This document shows, piece after piece, positions 16,797-25,844 of a DNA stretch of 64,000 nt. Made by a program: the position numbers and the translations under genes. Origin of the DNA: Hydrotalea sp. (lineage in GTDB: Bacteria > Bacteroidota > Bacteroidia > Chitinophagales > Chitinophagaceae); assembly GCA_022402565.1 (NCBI GenBank), contig JAKRSC010000021.1, positions 63,595 through 127,594 on the forward strand, written 5' to 3'. The notes below the pieces were generated by a model. That model was not told where the DNA came from and ran no database searches. It was given only the letters and a program-made list of their open reading frames with translations. How positions within the stretch are numbered: position 1 is the stretch's first letter; every line of letters begins with the position of its first letter.

Positions 16797-16818
16797 AGCC
16801 CCCTCGGGGGCTTTTTTT
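16797..16818 (+). terminator. Intrinsic terminator after kbl
   Basis: AGCCCCC and GGGGGCT arms with a 2-base loop, followed by seven T, 10 bases after the kbl stop. Confidence 0.9.
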
Positions 16819-16861
16819 ATGCCCATAAAAGAGCTTACTAGAATTGCCCTTTTTCACAAAT

Positions 16862-16888
16862 TTGATATATCCCCTGCCTTTACCTTTG
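16862..16888 (+). promoter_or_regulatory. Promoter of the beta-lactamase/ispG operon (TTG-N16-TACCTTTG)
   Basis: TTG at 16862-16864 and TACCTTTG at 16881-16888, 16 bases apart. The ATG at 16907 is 18 bases downstream, which supports that start. Confidence 0.65.
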
Positions 16889-16906
16889 CAGGGCAAAATT
16901 GAAGCT

Positions 16907-17731
16907 ATGCGTAAATTAAGTTGGTTGATAGTGATTGGATGGGTTGCCTTATTAGAATCTTGTACTCCAAACAATGTAAAGACAGATGAAAAGCTGGGTA
17001 AATATTTTGATGAAGCTGGGGTAACTGGTTCATTTGCATTATTTGATAATGGTATTGGAGAGTTTACTGTGTATGATGTAGCAAAATTCAAAGACTCACT
17101 TTACACCCCTGCATCTACTTTTAAAATCATCAATAGCTTAATTGCATTAGAAACAGGTCGTATTAATAATGAAAAAGATATTCTTCCTTGGGATGGAGTT
17201 CAGAGAGATAATTCTGAATGGAACCAAGACCTTTCTCTCGAAAAAGCATTCGAAATATCAGCGGTTCCACACTTTCAAGCTTTAGCAGTTCGTATAGGAA
17301 AAGACACTATGCAAAGTTGGTTAGATACCTTGGGTTATGCTGCTAAAGAAAACAGATTTGTAATCAACAACAACCTTTCTTCTTTCTGGCTTGATCAATC
17401 TGCTAAAGTTTGTGGCGATGAACAGCTGGGCATCGTAAAGCGTTTGTACTTCGGTCAACTTCCCTTCCAAAAGAGAACGCAAGATATTGTTCGTAAAATG
17501 ATGCTTCGTGAATCGAACTCAAATTATACACTTGCATATAAAACTGGCTTGGGGCAAGCACCACAAGGTGAACCTATGACTTGGGTTGTTGGTTGGATTG
17601 AAGAAAACAAACACCCTTATTTTTTTGTATTGCACCTTGAAGGAAAAGATGAAACTGCATTGGTGAACCAGCGGTTGAATATTCTTAAGAACATATTGAC
17701 ATATCTCAATTTTTTTGAAGGAAAAAGATAA
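16907..17731 (+). CDS. Class D (OXA-type) beta-lactamase-like lipoprotein
   Basis: 274 residues from the ATG at 16907. An in-frame upstream start at 16844 would include the promoter. The signal peptide ends in LLESC, with the lipidated cysteine at residue 19. Class D motifs are the active-site STFK (Ser70 to Lys73 in this numbering), SAV (S-x-V), KTG in AYKTGLGQ, and the W..GW segment MTWVVGWIEE. The family YGN motif reads YAA here, so the activity may differ from known OXA enzymes. It is likely to face the periplasm and either hydrolyse beta-lactams or act in cell-wall sensing. It lies 6 bases before ispG and is co-transcribed with it. Confidence 0.82.
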   Translation: MRKLSWLIVIGWVALLESCTPNNVKTDEKLGKYFDEAGVTGSFALFDNGIGEFTVYDVAKFKDSLYTPASTFKIINSLIALETGRINNEKDILPWDGVQRDNSEWNQDLSLEKAFEISAVPHFQALAVRIGKDTMQSWLDTLGYAAKENRFVINNNLSSFWLDQSAKVCGDEQLGIVKRLYFGQLPFQKRTQDIVRKMMLRESNSNYTLAYKTGLGQAPQGEPMTWVVGWIEENKHPYFFVLHLEGKDETALVNQRLNILKNILTYLNFFEGKR

Positions 17732-17737
17732 GCAACC

Positions 17738-19765
17738 ATGCAAGGCTATACACCCTCACTCACACAATACCAGCGATTAATTACACGCGAAGTACGCATT
17801 GGCGATTTGCTCATGGGCAATCCAGGTAATGGTATTTGCCATCCTATTCGTGTGCAAACAATGACTACTACAGATACTATGGATACAATAGCAACTGTAG
17901 AACAATCCATTCGTTGTATTGAGGCAGGAGCAGAATTGGTTCGTATAACTGCGCCAAGTAAAAAAGAGGCCGAAAACTTAGCTGCTATTAAAGCTATGTT
18001 ACGTGAAAGAGGATATAACACACCTTTGGTTGCCGATATTCACTTCACTCCTAATGCTGCTGAAATTGCAGCTAGAATTGTTGAAAAAGTTAGAGTGAAT
18101 CCGGGCAATTATGTAGATAAAAAGAAGTTTGAACTTATTGAATATACAGATGCTGATTACGCTGAAGAAATTGATCGCATCCGTGAAAGATTTACGCCAC
18201 TTGTAAAAATTTGTAAAGAGCATGGAACAGCCATGCGTATTGGAACTAATCACGGTTCTTTAAGCGATCGTATCATGAGCCGCTATGGAGATACACCTAT
18301 GGGTATGGTTGAAAGCGCCATGGAATTTCTTCGAATTGCTCGTTATGAAAGCTTTCACAACATAGTACTTAGTATGAAAGCCAGCAACCCTCAAGTAATG
18401 GTACAAGCATATCGTATGCTGGTGCATACTATGATGGAAGAATTTGGGGAATGTTATCCACTTCACTTAGGTGTTACAGAAGCAGGTGACGGCGAAGATG
18501 GAAGAATTAAAAGTGCTGCAGGTATTGGCACATTGTTAGAAGATGGATTGGGTGATACTGTACGTGTTTCTCTTACTGAAGATCCTGAATTTGAAATTCC
18601 TGTTTGCAGAGACCTCGTGAAACGTTACACCAACAGAACTAATCATACACCTATTGCTGCAATTGAAAAAATTACACATCAACCCCATTCTTATAAAAGA
18701 AGAAGCAGTTTTGCAGTTCAAAATATTGGACAACAACATGTACCCGTTGTAATTGCTGACTTAAGTAAAATAACCAATATTCAACCGGAACATTTACAAT
18801 CTGTCGGATACCAATATGATGCAGCAACAGATAAATGGCATATTGCCGATGCTGCAGCTGATTATATTTTTACTGGTAATCAAATTTTATCATTCGCACT
18901 TCCTGGTACTCTTCGTGTATTAGTCTATCCGCATATATGGGAACAAGCTACTGATCAAGAAAAATACTTCCCCATTTTTCAAGACTCTGGATTTGTTTCG
19001 GCTAATAAAACTAGTCCTGTACTCAATTTTGTAATGGTTGATTGTTTCAGTGACAAAACAACTATTAATGATTTTACCTACATCGATCAATTAGCCAACT
19101 TACCCAATGTGGTGTTATGTTTAAGCAGCCAGAACCAACATGCAATGCCTGCTGTAAGGAGGATGTTTGTAGAGTTGGAGTTGAGGCAGATTCAAAATCC
19201 GGTTGTGCTTATTTGCGACAGCCAATGGCAAACAGCCGATGAACACCTCATTCATTTTGCAACTGAAACTGGCGCGCTCCTTTTAGATGGCTGGGGCGAT
19301 GGCATTTGCTTAGGAATGTCTTCTACTGCACACCAACAATTTGGAGATGCAACTTTAAGCGGAAGAAGATACAACCAGCAAGGACAATCAGAAACACCAG
19401 AAGCATTCATGAATACCACTGCCTTTGGTATCTTACAAGCAACCAGAACGCGTATTTCTAAAACAGAATACATCTCTTGTCCTTCTTGCGGTAGAACCTT
19501 GTTCGACTTACAAGAAACAACAGCTAAAATTCGCTCTGTGACCAATCACTTAAAAGGTGTGAAAATTGCAATTATGGGTTGTATTGTAAACGGACCAGGA
19601 GAAATGGCCGATGCAGATTTTGGATACGTAGGAAGTGGTGTAGGAAAAATTACTTTGTATAAAGGCAAAGAAGTAGTGAAGAAAAACATTCCAAGCGAAA
19701 TTGCAGTTGACGAGCTAATAAACTTATTGAAGGAAAACGAAGCTTGGGTAGAGCCTAGTGTATAA
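17738..19765 (+). CDS. ispG: 4-hydroxy-3-methylbut-2-enyl diphosphate synthase, long form
   Basis: 675 residues. IspG (GcpE) converts MEcPP to HMBPP in the MEP isoprenoid pathway. The N-terminal TIM barrel contains PIRVQTMTTTDT, PLVADIHF and VRVNPGNYVD. A central insertion of roughly 280-300 residues follows, as in the Bacteroidota/chlamydia/plant long form. The C-terminal iron-sulfur domain has its cysteines in SCPSCGR and GCIVNGPGE. The length is about 300 residues more than E. coli IspG, which is normal for this lineage. It is the second gene of an operon with the beta-lactamase. Confidence 0.95.
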   Translation: MQGYTPSLTQYQRLITREVRIGDLLMGNPGNGICHPIRVQTMTTTDTMDTIATVEQSIRCIEAGAELVRITAPSKKEAENLAAIKAMLRERGYNTPLVADIHFTPNAAEIAARIVEKVRVNPGNYVDKKKFELIEYTDADYAEEIDRIRERFTPLVKICKEHGTAMRIGTNHGSLSDRIMSRYGDTPMGMVESAMEFLRIARYESFHNIVLSMKASNPQVMVQAYRMLVHTMMEEFGECYPLHLGVTEAGDGEDGRIKSAAGIGTLLEDGLGDTVRVSLTEDPEFEIPVCRDLVKRYTNRTNHTPIAAIEKITHQPHSYKRRSSFAVQNIGQQHVPVVIADLSKITNIQPEHLQSVGYQYDAATDKWHIADAAADYIFTGNQILSFALPGTLRVLVYPHIWEQATDQEKYFPIFQDSGFVSANKTSPVLNFVMVDCFSDKTTINDFTYIDQLANLPNVVLCLSSQNQHAMPAVRRMFVELELRQIQNPVVLICDSQWQTADEHLIHFATETGALLLDGWGDGICLGMSSTAHQQFGDATLSGRRYNQQGQSETPEAFMNTTAFGILQATRTRISKTEYISCPSCGRTLFDLQETTAKIRSVTNHLKGVKIAIMGCIVNGPGEMADADFGYVGSGVGKITLYKGKEVVKKNIPSEIAVDELINLLKENEAWVEPSV

Positions 19766-19767
19766 GT

Positions 19768-20262
19768 TCACCAACCCAATCTTCGGTCCAATACTTCTAC
19801 ACGATAGTTTCCTCGTATTTCAACATCTTTTTTCAATACCCTGCCTTTTCCTGTAGGCTGAACTACATTTGGAATTAATACGTCTTCAGTATAAAACAGA
19901 AAATCTGAAATACTTTCTACCTGTGCGGTTAATATTAAGGGTAATAAAGCACCAACCATAACAAACACTTCATTAAGATCACGACGCTGCTTTTTTCTGC
20001 CAGGTCTATTTGACCTAATTAATGAAATATCTTTCAAGGCTACTGCCTTCATATTAATGTATAAGCTATCCTCATGCATGAATGTAATCATGCCTTTCCA
20101 AATTCTATTTTGAACTGTATGCACTTTTATTGGATCGCCTTGTAAAAACCTATGCACAACATGATTTCCACGCATGATCCGCATCTCTACAGGCTGAGCA
20201 ATTGTTGTTAAAACAAAAGCAACAAAACAAATAAGCAGACAATAAAATCCTTTATAATGCAT
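19768..20262 (-). CDS. Hypothetical exported protein
   Basis: 164 residues from the ATG at 20262. The hydrophobic stretch GFYCLLICFVAFVLTTIAQ is a signal peptide ending before PVEMR. An in-frame TTG at 20331 overlaps the ABC permease stop but puts 23 residues in front of the signal. The mature part is a small basic domain (GDPIKVHTVQNRIWKGMI, then SLIRSNRPGRKKQRRD), a hydrophobic segment, and a basic C-terminus. I do not recognise the family. It lies directly downstream of the ABC permease on the same strand and is probably transcribed with it. Confidence 0.6.
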   Translation of the reverse strand: MHYKGFYCLLICFVAFVLTTIAQPVEMRIMRGNHVVHRFLQGDPIKVHTVQNRIWKGMITFMHEDSLYINMKAVALKDISLIRSNRPGRKKQRRDLNEVFVMVGALLPLILTAQVESISDFLFYTEDVLIPNVVQPTGKGRVLKKDVEIRGNYRVEVLDRRLGW

Positions 20263-20327
20263 ACTTGGTATGAAAATATTCAAGAAAAGTCTTAACCAAA
20301 AGAAAATTTTATTCGAAAAAGTTGTAA

Positions 20328-21398
20328 TCAACTCCTTACACTCATGATGTCGCGCAGACCATTTCCCAATAAATTAAAAGCCCAAACAAGCAGCATAATG
20401 GCAATTCCTGGCGCAAGCGCAAGCGCTGGTCTGTTTGTGATAATAAAGTTGTAATTCTCTTTAAGCATCAGTCCCCAACTTGGCATAGGAGGCTGTACGC
20501 CAACTCCCAAAAAACTTAGCCCAGCCTCCATAACTATAGCTGCTGCAAAATTACTAGCTGCCAATACCCATATTGGCCCCATGATATTGGGTAGAATATG
20601 CCTAATTATAATTCTACTATCACTGTATCCCAAGGCTCGGGCAGCCTCAATGTATGAAAGTTCTCTTGTAGCTAAAACCTGTCCACGTACCATCCTTGCA
20701 ACATTCACCCACATCGATAAACCAATAGCAACAAATACCTGCCAAAATCCTTTTCCTAATAAGATAGTGATGGCAAAAACCAATAGTAATGTTGGCATAC
20801 TCCAAACCACATTAACAATCCACATAACAGCAGCGTCTATCTTCCCACCATAAAAACCGGCAATAGACCCCAAACCAATTCCCAACAGCAATGAAATGAA
20901 AACAGCTATAATTCCAACACTCCAACTCACTCTAGTTCCAAGTATTAATCTACTTAACATATCGCGACCAAACTTATCTGTACCCAACCAGAATGTTGTT
21001 TGCTGAAATGGCATAGTACCAACTTGAGCAATTGGGAATTCTACCTTTTTAGCAATTCCTTCATCAATGTATTGTTCAACAATCCAATTCTCTCTCTCCC
21101 TTTTCCAGGAAACAACAGGTATGTACTGATATTGGTCACGTTTTCCATTGATTCCTTGCTCAATCCAACTGGTTGAAGGCACATCCACAATGGGAATCTT
21201 CATTAATGTTGCAGAAAAACCAGGTGAACGACTACCCAAAGCAGGTATCATTCTGTTTGCATTTGTACTACTATCTGGAGCAATCCAATATCCTGTAATA
21301 GCTAATAAGGCTGCCAGGCTTAAAATAACAAGACCAGATAAAGCCCCATAGTGATGGAGACACTTATACCAAAATTCTTGTCGTTTTTTTTCAGCCAT
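20328..21398 (-). CDS. ABC transporter permease, DppC/OppC type
   Basis: 356 residues. It is an inner-membrane permease of the dipeptide/oligopeptide/nickel family. Visible are HHYGALSGLVILSLAALLAI (first helix), FWLGTDKFGRDMLSRLILG, which opens the conserved permease domain, and the EAA coupling loop YIEAARALGYSDSRII..HILPN. A loop of about 100 residues lies between the first helix and the main domain. No solute-binding protein, partner permease or ATPase gene is adjacent, so those subunits must be elsewhere. The substrate is unknown; peptides are likely from the family. Confidence 0.9.
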   Translation of the reverse strand: MAEKKRQEFWYKCLHHYGALSGLVILSLAALLAITGYWIAPDSSTNANRMIPALGSRSPGFSATLMKIPIVDVPSTSWIEQGINGKRDQYQYIPVVSWKRERENWIVEQYIDEGIAKKVEFPIAQVGTMPFQQTTFWLGTDKFGRDMLSRLILGTRVSWSVGIIAVFISLLLGIGLGSIAGFYGGKIDAAVMWIVNVVWSMPTLLLVFAITILLGKGFWQVFVAIGLSMWVNVARMVRGQVLATRELSYIEAARALGYSDSRIIIRHILPNIMGPIWVLAASNFAAAIVMEAGLSFLGVGVQPPMPSWGLMLKENYNFIITNRPALALAPGIAIMLLVWAFNLLGNGLRDIMSVRS

Positions 21399-21445
21399 TA
21401 TTAAACCTTTCGTTTCTAATTAAATCATATTCACCAAATAGGTAT

Positions 21446-21538
21446 ATGAAAAGGGTTTTATCGTTGTTGTTATCACCATTTGCTTTCATGCTGCTTGTAT
21501 TATATAATTGGCGGCCTAATAGAAAGAAACGCTCTTAA
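21446..21538 (+). CDS. Possible 30-residue membrane peptide
   Basis: An ORF between two minus-strand genes encodes MKRVLSLLLSPFAFMLLVLY followed by NWRPNRKKRS. This is a single hydrophobic segment with positive residues at both ends. Its stop overlaps the end of tsaE by 4 bases. No good ribosome binding site or promoter is seen. It could be a real small membrane protein or chance; only conservation would decide. Confidence 0.3.
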   Translation: MKRVLSLLLSPFAFMLLVLYNWRPNRKKRS

Positions 21539-21954
21539 CGATTTCCTTGAATAATTATTTTTCGTGTCTCATCATTCACCCATTCAATTTTTACCCACCA
21601 ACATTCTTCCGGTAAAATTTCTCTCGCCTTTTCTGGCCATTCAATCCAACAATAACCGCCTGCATACAATAATTCCTCAATCCCAGCAGCCATTGCTTCT
21701 TCCTCTCCTTTTAGTCTGTACCAGTCCATATGCCAAATATTTCCTGCAACAGGAGATTCATACTGATTAACAATGGCAAAAGTTGGGCTTGCTACTGCAT
21801 CTTGAACATCTAGAAAAGTACATAAAGCATGAATAAGTGTGGTTTTTCCACTACCCATAGGAGCATCAAAAGCCCAAACTGAGCGACTTTTACCTTGCTC
21901 CCACAACCAAGCTGCTGCATCATTTATTTGATGGATTTGATAGGTCATTTCCAT
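21535..21954 (-). CDS. tsaE: tRNA threonylcarbamoyladenosine biosynthesis ATPase TsaE
   Basis: 139 residues. TsaE is the ATPase of the TsaB-TsaD-TsaE complex that makes t6A37 in ANN-decoding tRNAs. The P-loop is APMGSGKTT (residues 31-39). ASPTFAIVNQYES is the switch region, and HMDWYRL is the family HxDxYR(L) motif. It has normal length and is monocistronic. Its upstream region is shared with the divergent copper-type ATPase gene. Confidence 0.93.
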   Translation of the reverse strand: MEMTYQIHQINDAAAWLWEQGKSRSVWAFDAPMGSGKTTLIHALCTFLDVQDAVASPTFAIVNQYESPVAGNIWHMDWYRLKGEEEAMAAGIEELLYAGGYCWIEWPEKAREILPEECWWVKIEWVNDETRKIIIQGNR

Positions 21955-22030
21955 GTAACAAACCTATGATTTTGCATCCATGTAGAAAATATATTCCTTA
22001 TGTAGCAACTTCAAGCCTTTTATAGAAGTG

Positions 22031-22038
22031 TAACTTTG
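22031..22038 (+). promoter_or_regulatory. Bacteroidota -7 box (TAACTTTG) before the P-type ATPase gene
   Basis: TAACTTTG lies 4 bases upstream of the ATG at 22043, implying a leaderless or very short leader transcript. No TTG -33 is visible. Confidence 0.4.
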
Positions 22039-22042
22039 AAGT

Positions 22043-24181
22043 ATGGAAACGCAAGTAAATTCTGCTTCTGCTATTAAATGGAAGGTATCTGGAATGAGTT
22101 GTACCAATTGTGCGCTCAGCATCCACAAGTACCTTGAAGAACATGGAGCTCAAGATATAAAGGTGAATTTTATTGGAGGAGATGTTAGTTTTAAAAGCGA
22201 AGGGCCTACAAATAATTTGGCGAAAGGAATTGAAAGCTTGGGCTATCAAGTTGAAGATCCTTCTACCCAACAAGCTTCAAAAAAAGGTAAAAAATGGTTT
22301 AAAAACCATATGCAACGGTTCCTATTCTGTATCATTTTCACAGGACCACTCATGTTGCACATGATTCCAGCACTGCACTTGCATTTCTTGATGACCCCCT
22401 ATATACAGCTTGCACTAACTATTCCAGTGTATATCGTTGGAATGGATTTTTTTGGCAGAAGTGCTTGGAATAGCTTAACTAAAGGTGTTCCTAACATGAA
22501 TGTGCTTATAACATTAGGCAGTAGCGCTGCTTTAATTTACAGTTTGTATGGCACTTTAACGGGACAAGCAGAACAGTATTTGTTTTATGAAACAACTTGT
22601 ACCATCCTAACCCTTGTATTCTTGGGCTATTGGATGGAAGATAAATCTATAGAAACCACACAAGCTGCAATAAAAAAATTAACCGTTTCTCAAAAAATCA
22701 TGGCTAACATGATTGCATTCGACGATCAACACCAAGAACAAATCTTTACTGTTGAAAGTACGCAACTTCGTGTAGGTGATTTATTACTGATTAAAGCGGG
22801 CGAGTATGTTCCGCAAGATTGTAAAATACTTTGGGGGGAAGCGACCATTAATGAATCTATTTTAACTGGAGAAAGTGTTCCTGTGTTGAAAAAAATGAAT
22901 GATACCCTCATTGGTGGAAGCATGGTTGAAGCTGGAACAATGAAAGCTTATGTAACGGCAGTTGGAGAAAATACTGTAATGAGTCATATTGTTCGAATGG
23001 TGAAAGAAGCACAAGCCGAAAAACCACCAGTTCAACAATTAGCCGATCGAATTTCTGCCATTTTTGTACCTGCTGTTGTGAGCATAGCCGTTATTACTGT
23101 TTTGATTAATTATTGGTGGGCTGATGTTGGATTCACCGAAAGTTTACTACGTGCTATTGCTGTATTAGTGATAGCTTGTCCTTGTGCAATGGGATTAGCA
23201 ACTCCTGCTGCCGTAGCGGTTGGATTGGGCAGGGCTGCTCAACAAGGAATTCTTTTTAAAAATGCCAAAAGCTTAGAAGTATTTAAGTCAATTAAACGTG
23301 TTGTGTTTGATAAAACGGGCACACTAACCACAGGCCACTTTGTAATTACAAAATACAATACAACTATACCAGAAGAAGAATTCAAACAAATTGCATTTTC
23401 ATTAGAAAAATATGGTAACCACCCTATTGCTCGTTGTATTGCACAAAACTGGAAATGCAAAGAATGGATGCGTTGGACAAAAGTAGAAGAAGTAAAAGGA
23501 CTAGGCGTTTGGGCATATGATAAAGAAGGAAACAAATATGGCGCTACTTCTTCTAAAGGCCTTTCGCCAAATACCATTTTAGAAAAATCACACAATGTAT
23601 TTATAACAAAGAATGATGAGCTCATTGGATGGATTGATGTGGCTGATGAAATTAGACCTGAAGCAAAAAATGTGATTGACACCCTTCACAGAAATGGTAT
23701 TGAAACCATCATGCTCAGTGGAGATAGCCAAGAAAAGTGTAAGGCCGTTAGCAATGAACTAGGCATTCAACAAGTAATTGCAGAACAAACGCCTGAACAA
23801 AAACTTCTGCAAATTGAAAAACTTAACAAAGAACAACCTACAGCCATGGTGGGAGACGGCATTAACGATGCACCTGCTCTTGCTAAAGCTACAGTTGGTA
23901 TATCATTGAGCGATTCTAGTCAAATAGCACTTCAAAGCGCACAAGTAATTCTAACTAATAAAGGACTTACACAACTACCAGTTGCACTTGGCCTAGGCAA
24001 GCACACTTTTATTACTATCAAAGAAAATTTATTCTGGGCATTTTCTTATAACATAGTTGCTATCCCCGTTGCAGCCATGGGATTTTTACAACCTACTATT
24101 GCTGCCTTAATTATGGGATTAAGCGATGTAGTGTTAGCCATTAACAGCATTCGTTTGCGTTGGAAGAAAGTGCACAAATAG
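22043..24181 (+). CDS. copA: Copper-translocating P1B-type ATPase
   Basis: 712 residues. A single N-terminal heavy-metal domain has GMSCTNC (Cys20, Cys23), and about eight membrane helices follow. Catalytic features are TGES in the actuator domain, the transmembrane metal site CPC (Cys379, Cys381), the phosphorylated aspartate in DKTGTLT (Asp423), the HP motif in YGNHPIAR and GDGINDAPAL. CPC with one CxxC domain and N/S positions late in the protein indicate a Cu(I) exporter. It is monocistronic; no copper regulator or chaperone gene is adjacent. It is convergent with the HerA-like gene, 11 bases apart. Confidence 0.92.
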   Translation: METQVNSASAIKWKVSGMSCTNCALSIHKYLEEHGAQDIKVNFIGGDVSFKSEGPTNNLAKGIESLGYQVEDPSTQQASKKGKKWFKNHMQRFLFCIIFTGPLMLHMIPALHLHFLMTPYIQLALTIPVYIVGMDFFGRSAWNSLTKGVPNMNVLITLGSSAALIYSLYGTLTGQAEQYLFYETTCTILTLVFLGYWMEDKSIETTQAAIKKLTVSQKIMANMIAFDDQHQEQIFTVESTQLRVGDLLLIKAGEYVPQDCKILWGEATINESILTGESVPVLKKMNDTLIGGSMVEAGTMKAYVTAVGENTVMSHIVRMVKEAQAEKPPVQQLADRISAIFVPAVVSIAVITVLINYWWADVGFTESLLRAIAVLVIACPCAMGLATPAAVAVGLGRAAQQGILFKNAKSLEVFKSIKRVVFDKTGTLTTGHFVITKYNTTIPEEEFKQIAFSLEKYGNHPIARCIAQNWKCKEWMRWTKVEEVKGLGVWAYDKEGNKYGATSSKGLSPNTILEKSHNVFITKNDELIGWIDVADEIRPEAKNVIDTLHRNGIETIMLSGDSQEKCKAVSNELGIQQVIAEQTPEQKLLQIEKLNKEQPTAMVGDGINDAPALAKATVGISLSDSSQIALQSAQVILTNKGLTQLPVALGLGKHTFITIKENLFWAFSYNIVAIPVAAMGFLQPTIAALIMGLSDVVLAINSIRLRWKKVHK

Positions 24182-24192
24182 AAATAAGCAAC

Positions 24193-25731
24193 CTACCTCC
24201 TCTTTCTAGAAGAACTCACTCTTCTTGCGCCTGTTAAACCCAATGCACCTAACAATGACCGAGTTAAGACAGATGCAGCAGTTCTTCCAACCTGCTTCAC
24301 TACAGGATGATCAAAAAATCCACCAGCAGTTTTATTTGTTGACTTTGTAGGTGACTCCTCTTTATTGTCTTCGTTTTCCATGTCTAATCGCTGTTGAATT
24401 TTTTGCTCTAACATTTCATAAGCACTGGTATTATCAATGGATCTATTGTATTTAGCAGCAAGTCTGCTACGTTTCATTAAATCATTAATTTCAGCATCAG
24501 TTAATATATCCATTCTACTTCTAGGGGGCAACAACATAGTATGAACCAACGGTGTTGGAATTCCTTTCTCGTTGAGCAATGTAATAAATGCTTCGCCAAT
24601 ACCCATTTGAGTGAGTAGTTCATCTGTTTTATAAAATTCAGTTAAAGGAAAATTCTCGGCTGCTTGTTTAATTGTTTTCCTGTCGGCTGCTGTAAATGCT
24701 CGTAATGCATGCTGAACTTTAAATCCTAACTGACTTAAAATTGATGCCGGAACGTCCTGCGGATTTTGTGTGCAAAAGAAAATACCAATTCCCTTTGACC
24801 GAATAAGCTTAATTACAGACTCAAGCTGTTGCATTAATGCAGCACTCGCTTCTTGAAAAACCAAATGAGCTTCATCTATAAATAAAATTAACTTAGGTTG
24901 ATCCATATCGCCTTCTTCTGGACAACTTGCATAAAGTTCTGCTAGTAGCTGCAACATAAAAGTTGAAAACAGTTTAGGCTTATCCTGCATATCGGTCACC
25001 CGCAGAACATGTATCATACCTCTACCATCTGGAGCAATTTGCATTAAATCATTTACATCAAAACTAGGCTCTCCAAAAAATACATCTGCTCCTTGTTGTT
25101 GTAATTCTATTACTTTACGCAATATTGTTCCCGTTGAGGTAGTAGATATTTTTCCATATTCCTTTTCAATGGCTGCTTTTCCATCCTGACTAATGTATTG
25201 CAATACTTTTATAAAATCCTTCAAGTCTAAAAGAGGATAGCCTTGATCATCGCAGAACTTAAAAATTAGAGAAACTAATCCGCCTTGGGTATCATTCAAT
25301 CCTAATATTTTACTCAATAAAACTGGACCAAACTCTGTAACAGTTGCACGTAGTCTTACACCAGGCTGTTCAGTAAGCGTTAACAATTCAACTGGATATG
25401 CTGAAGGTTGATAGCTCATTTTCATAGCTGCTATTCGCTCCTCAATTTTTGCATTGGTTTGACCAGCTTGTGCAATTCCGCTTAAGTCGCCTTTAATATC
25501 CATCATTAAAACGGGTATAGAATGGTCACTCAAACATTCCGCAAGTAGTTGTAAGGTTTTTGTTTTACCAGTTCCAGTAGCACCAGCTATAAGTCCATGC
25601 CTGTTGAGGGTTTTTAAAGGCACACTTACTTGAGCCTCGGGATAAGTTTTACCTTGATGAATACCCACACCTAGTACAAATGAATCTCCTTTAAATGTAT
25701 AGCCCTGCTGAACATGTGCTACGAAGTTCAT
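24193..25731 (-). CDS. HerA-like ATPase (DUF853/YjgR family)
   Basis: 512 residues. Walker A is GATGTGKT (residues 50-57), followed by LMMDIKGDLSG, characteristic of DUF853. Walker B is in LILFIDEAHLV, and the arginine-containing GIGIFFCTQNPQDVP segment follows. The C-terminus is basic (SSRKRR). The family belongs to the FtsK-HerA motor superfamily; its role is unresolved, although DNA or protein translocation is possible. No NurA-like nuclease gene is nearby. It is monocistronic. Confidence 0.88.
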   Translation of the reverse strand: MNFVAHVQQGYTFKGDSFVLGVGIHQGKTYPEAQVSVPLKTLNRHGLIAGATGTGKTKTLQLLAECLSDHSIPVLMMDIKGDLSGIAQAGQTNAKIEERIAAMKMSYQPSAYPVELLTLTEQPGVRLRATVTEFGPVLLSKILGLNDTQGGLVSLIFKFCDDQGYPLLDLKDFIKVLQYISQDGKAAIEKEYGKISTTSTGTILRKVIELQQQGADVFFGEPSFDVNDLMQIAPDGRGMIHVLRVTDMQDKPKLFSTFMLQLLAELYASCPEEGDMDQPKLILFIDEAHLVFQEASAALMQQLESVIKLIRSKGIGIFFCTQNPQDVPASILSQLGFKVQHALRAFTAADRKTIKQAAENFPLTEFYKTDELLTQMGIGEAFITLLNEKGIPTPLVHTMLLPPRSRMDILTDAEINDLMKRSRLAAKYNRSIDNTSAYEMLEQKIQQRLDMENEDNKEESPTKSTNKTAGGFFDHPVVKQVGRTAASVLTRSLLGALGLTGARRVSSSRKRR

Positions 25732-25800
25732 AAAAGTTATTTTTTGAAAGATACTGCTTTTGGGTCTGCTTGAAAAAATATGATTAAACCCAATATTTTA

Positions 25801-25828
25801 TTGTTTTTCAATAATTTTACTATGTTTG
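25801..25828 (+). promoter_or_regulatory. Promoter of the DUF2975/HTH operon (TTG-N17-TATGTTTG)
   Basis: TTG at 25801-25803 and TATGTTTG at 25821-25828 with exactly 17 bases between them, 16 bases before the ATG at 25845. This is one of the best matches to the Bacteroidota consensus in the window. Confidence 0.7.
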
Positions 25829-25844
25829 TCGAAATTTCAGGCAC

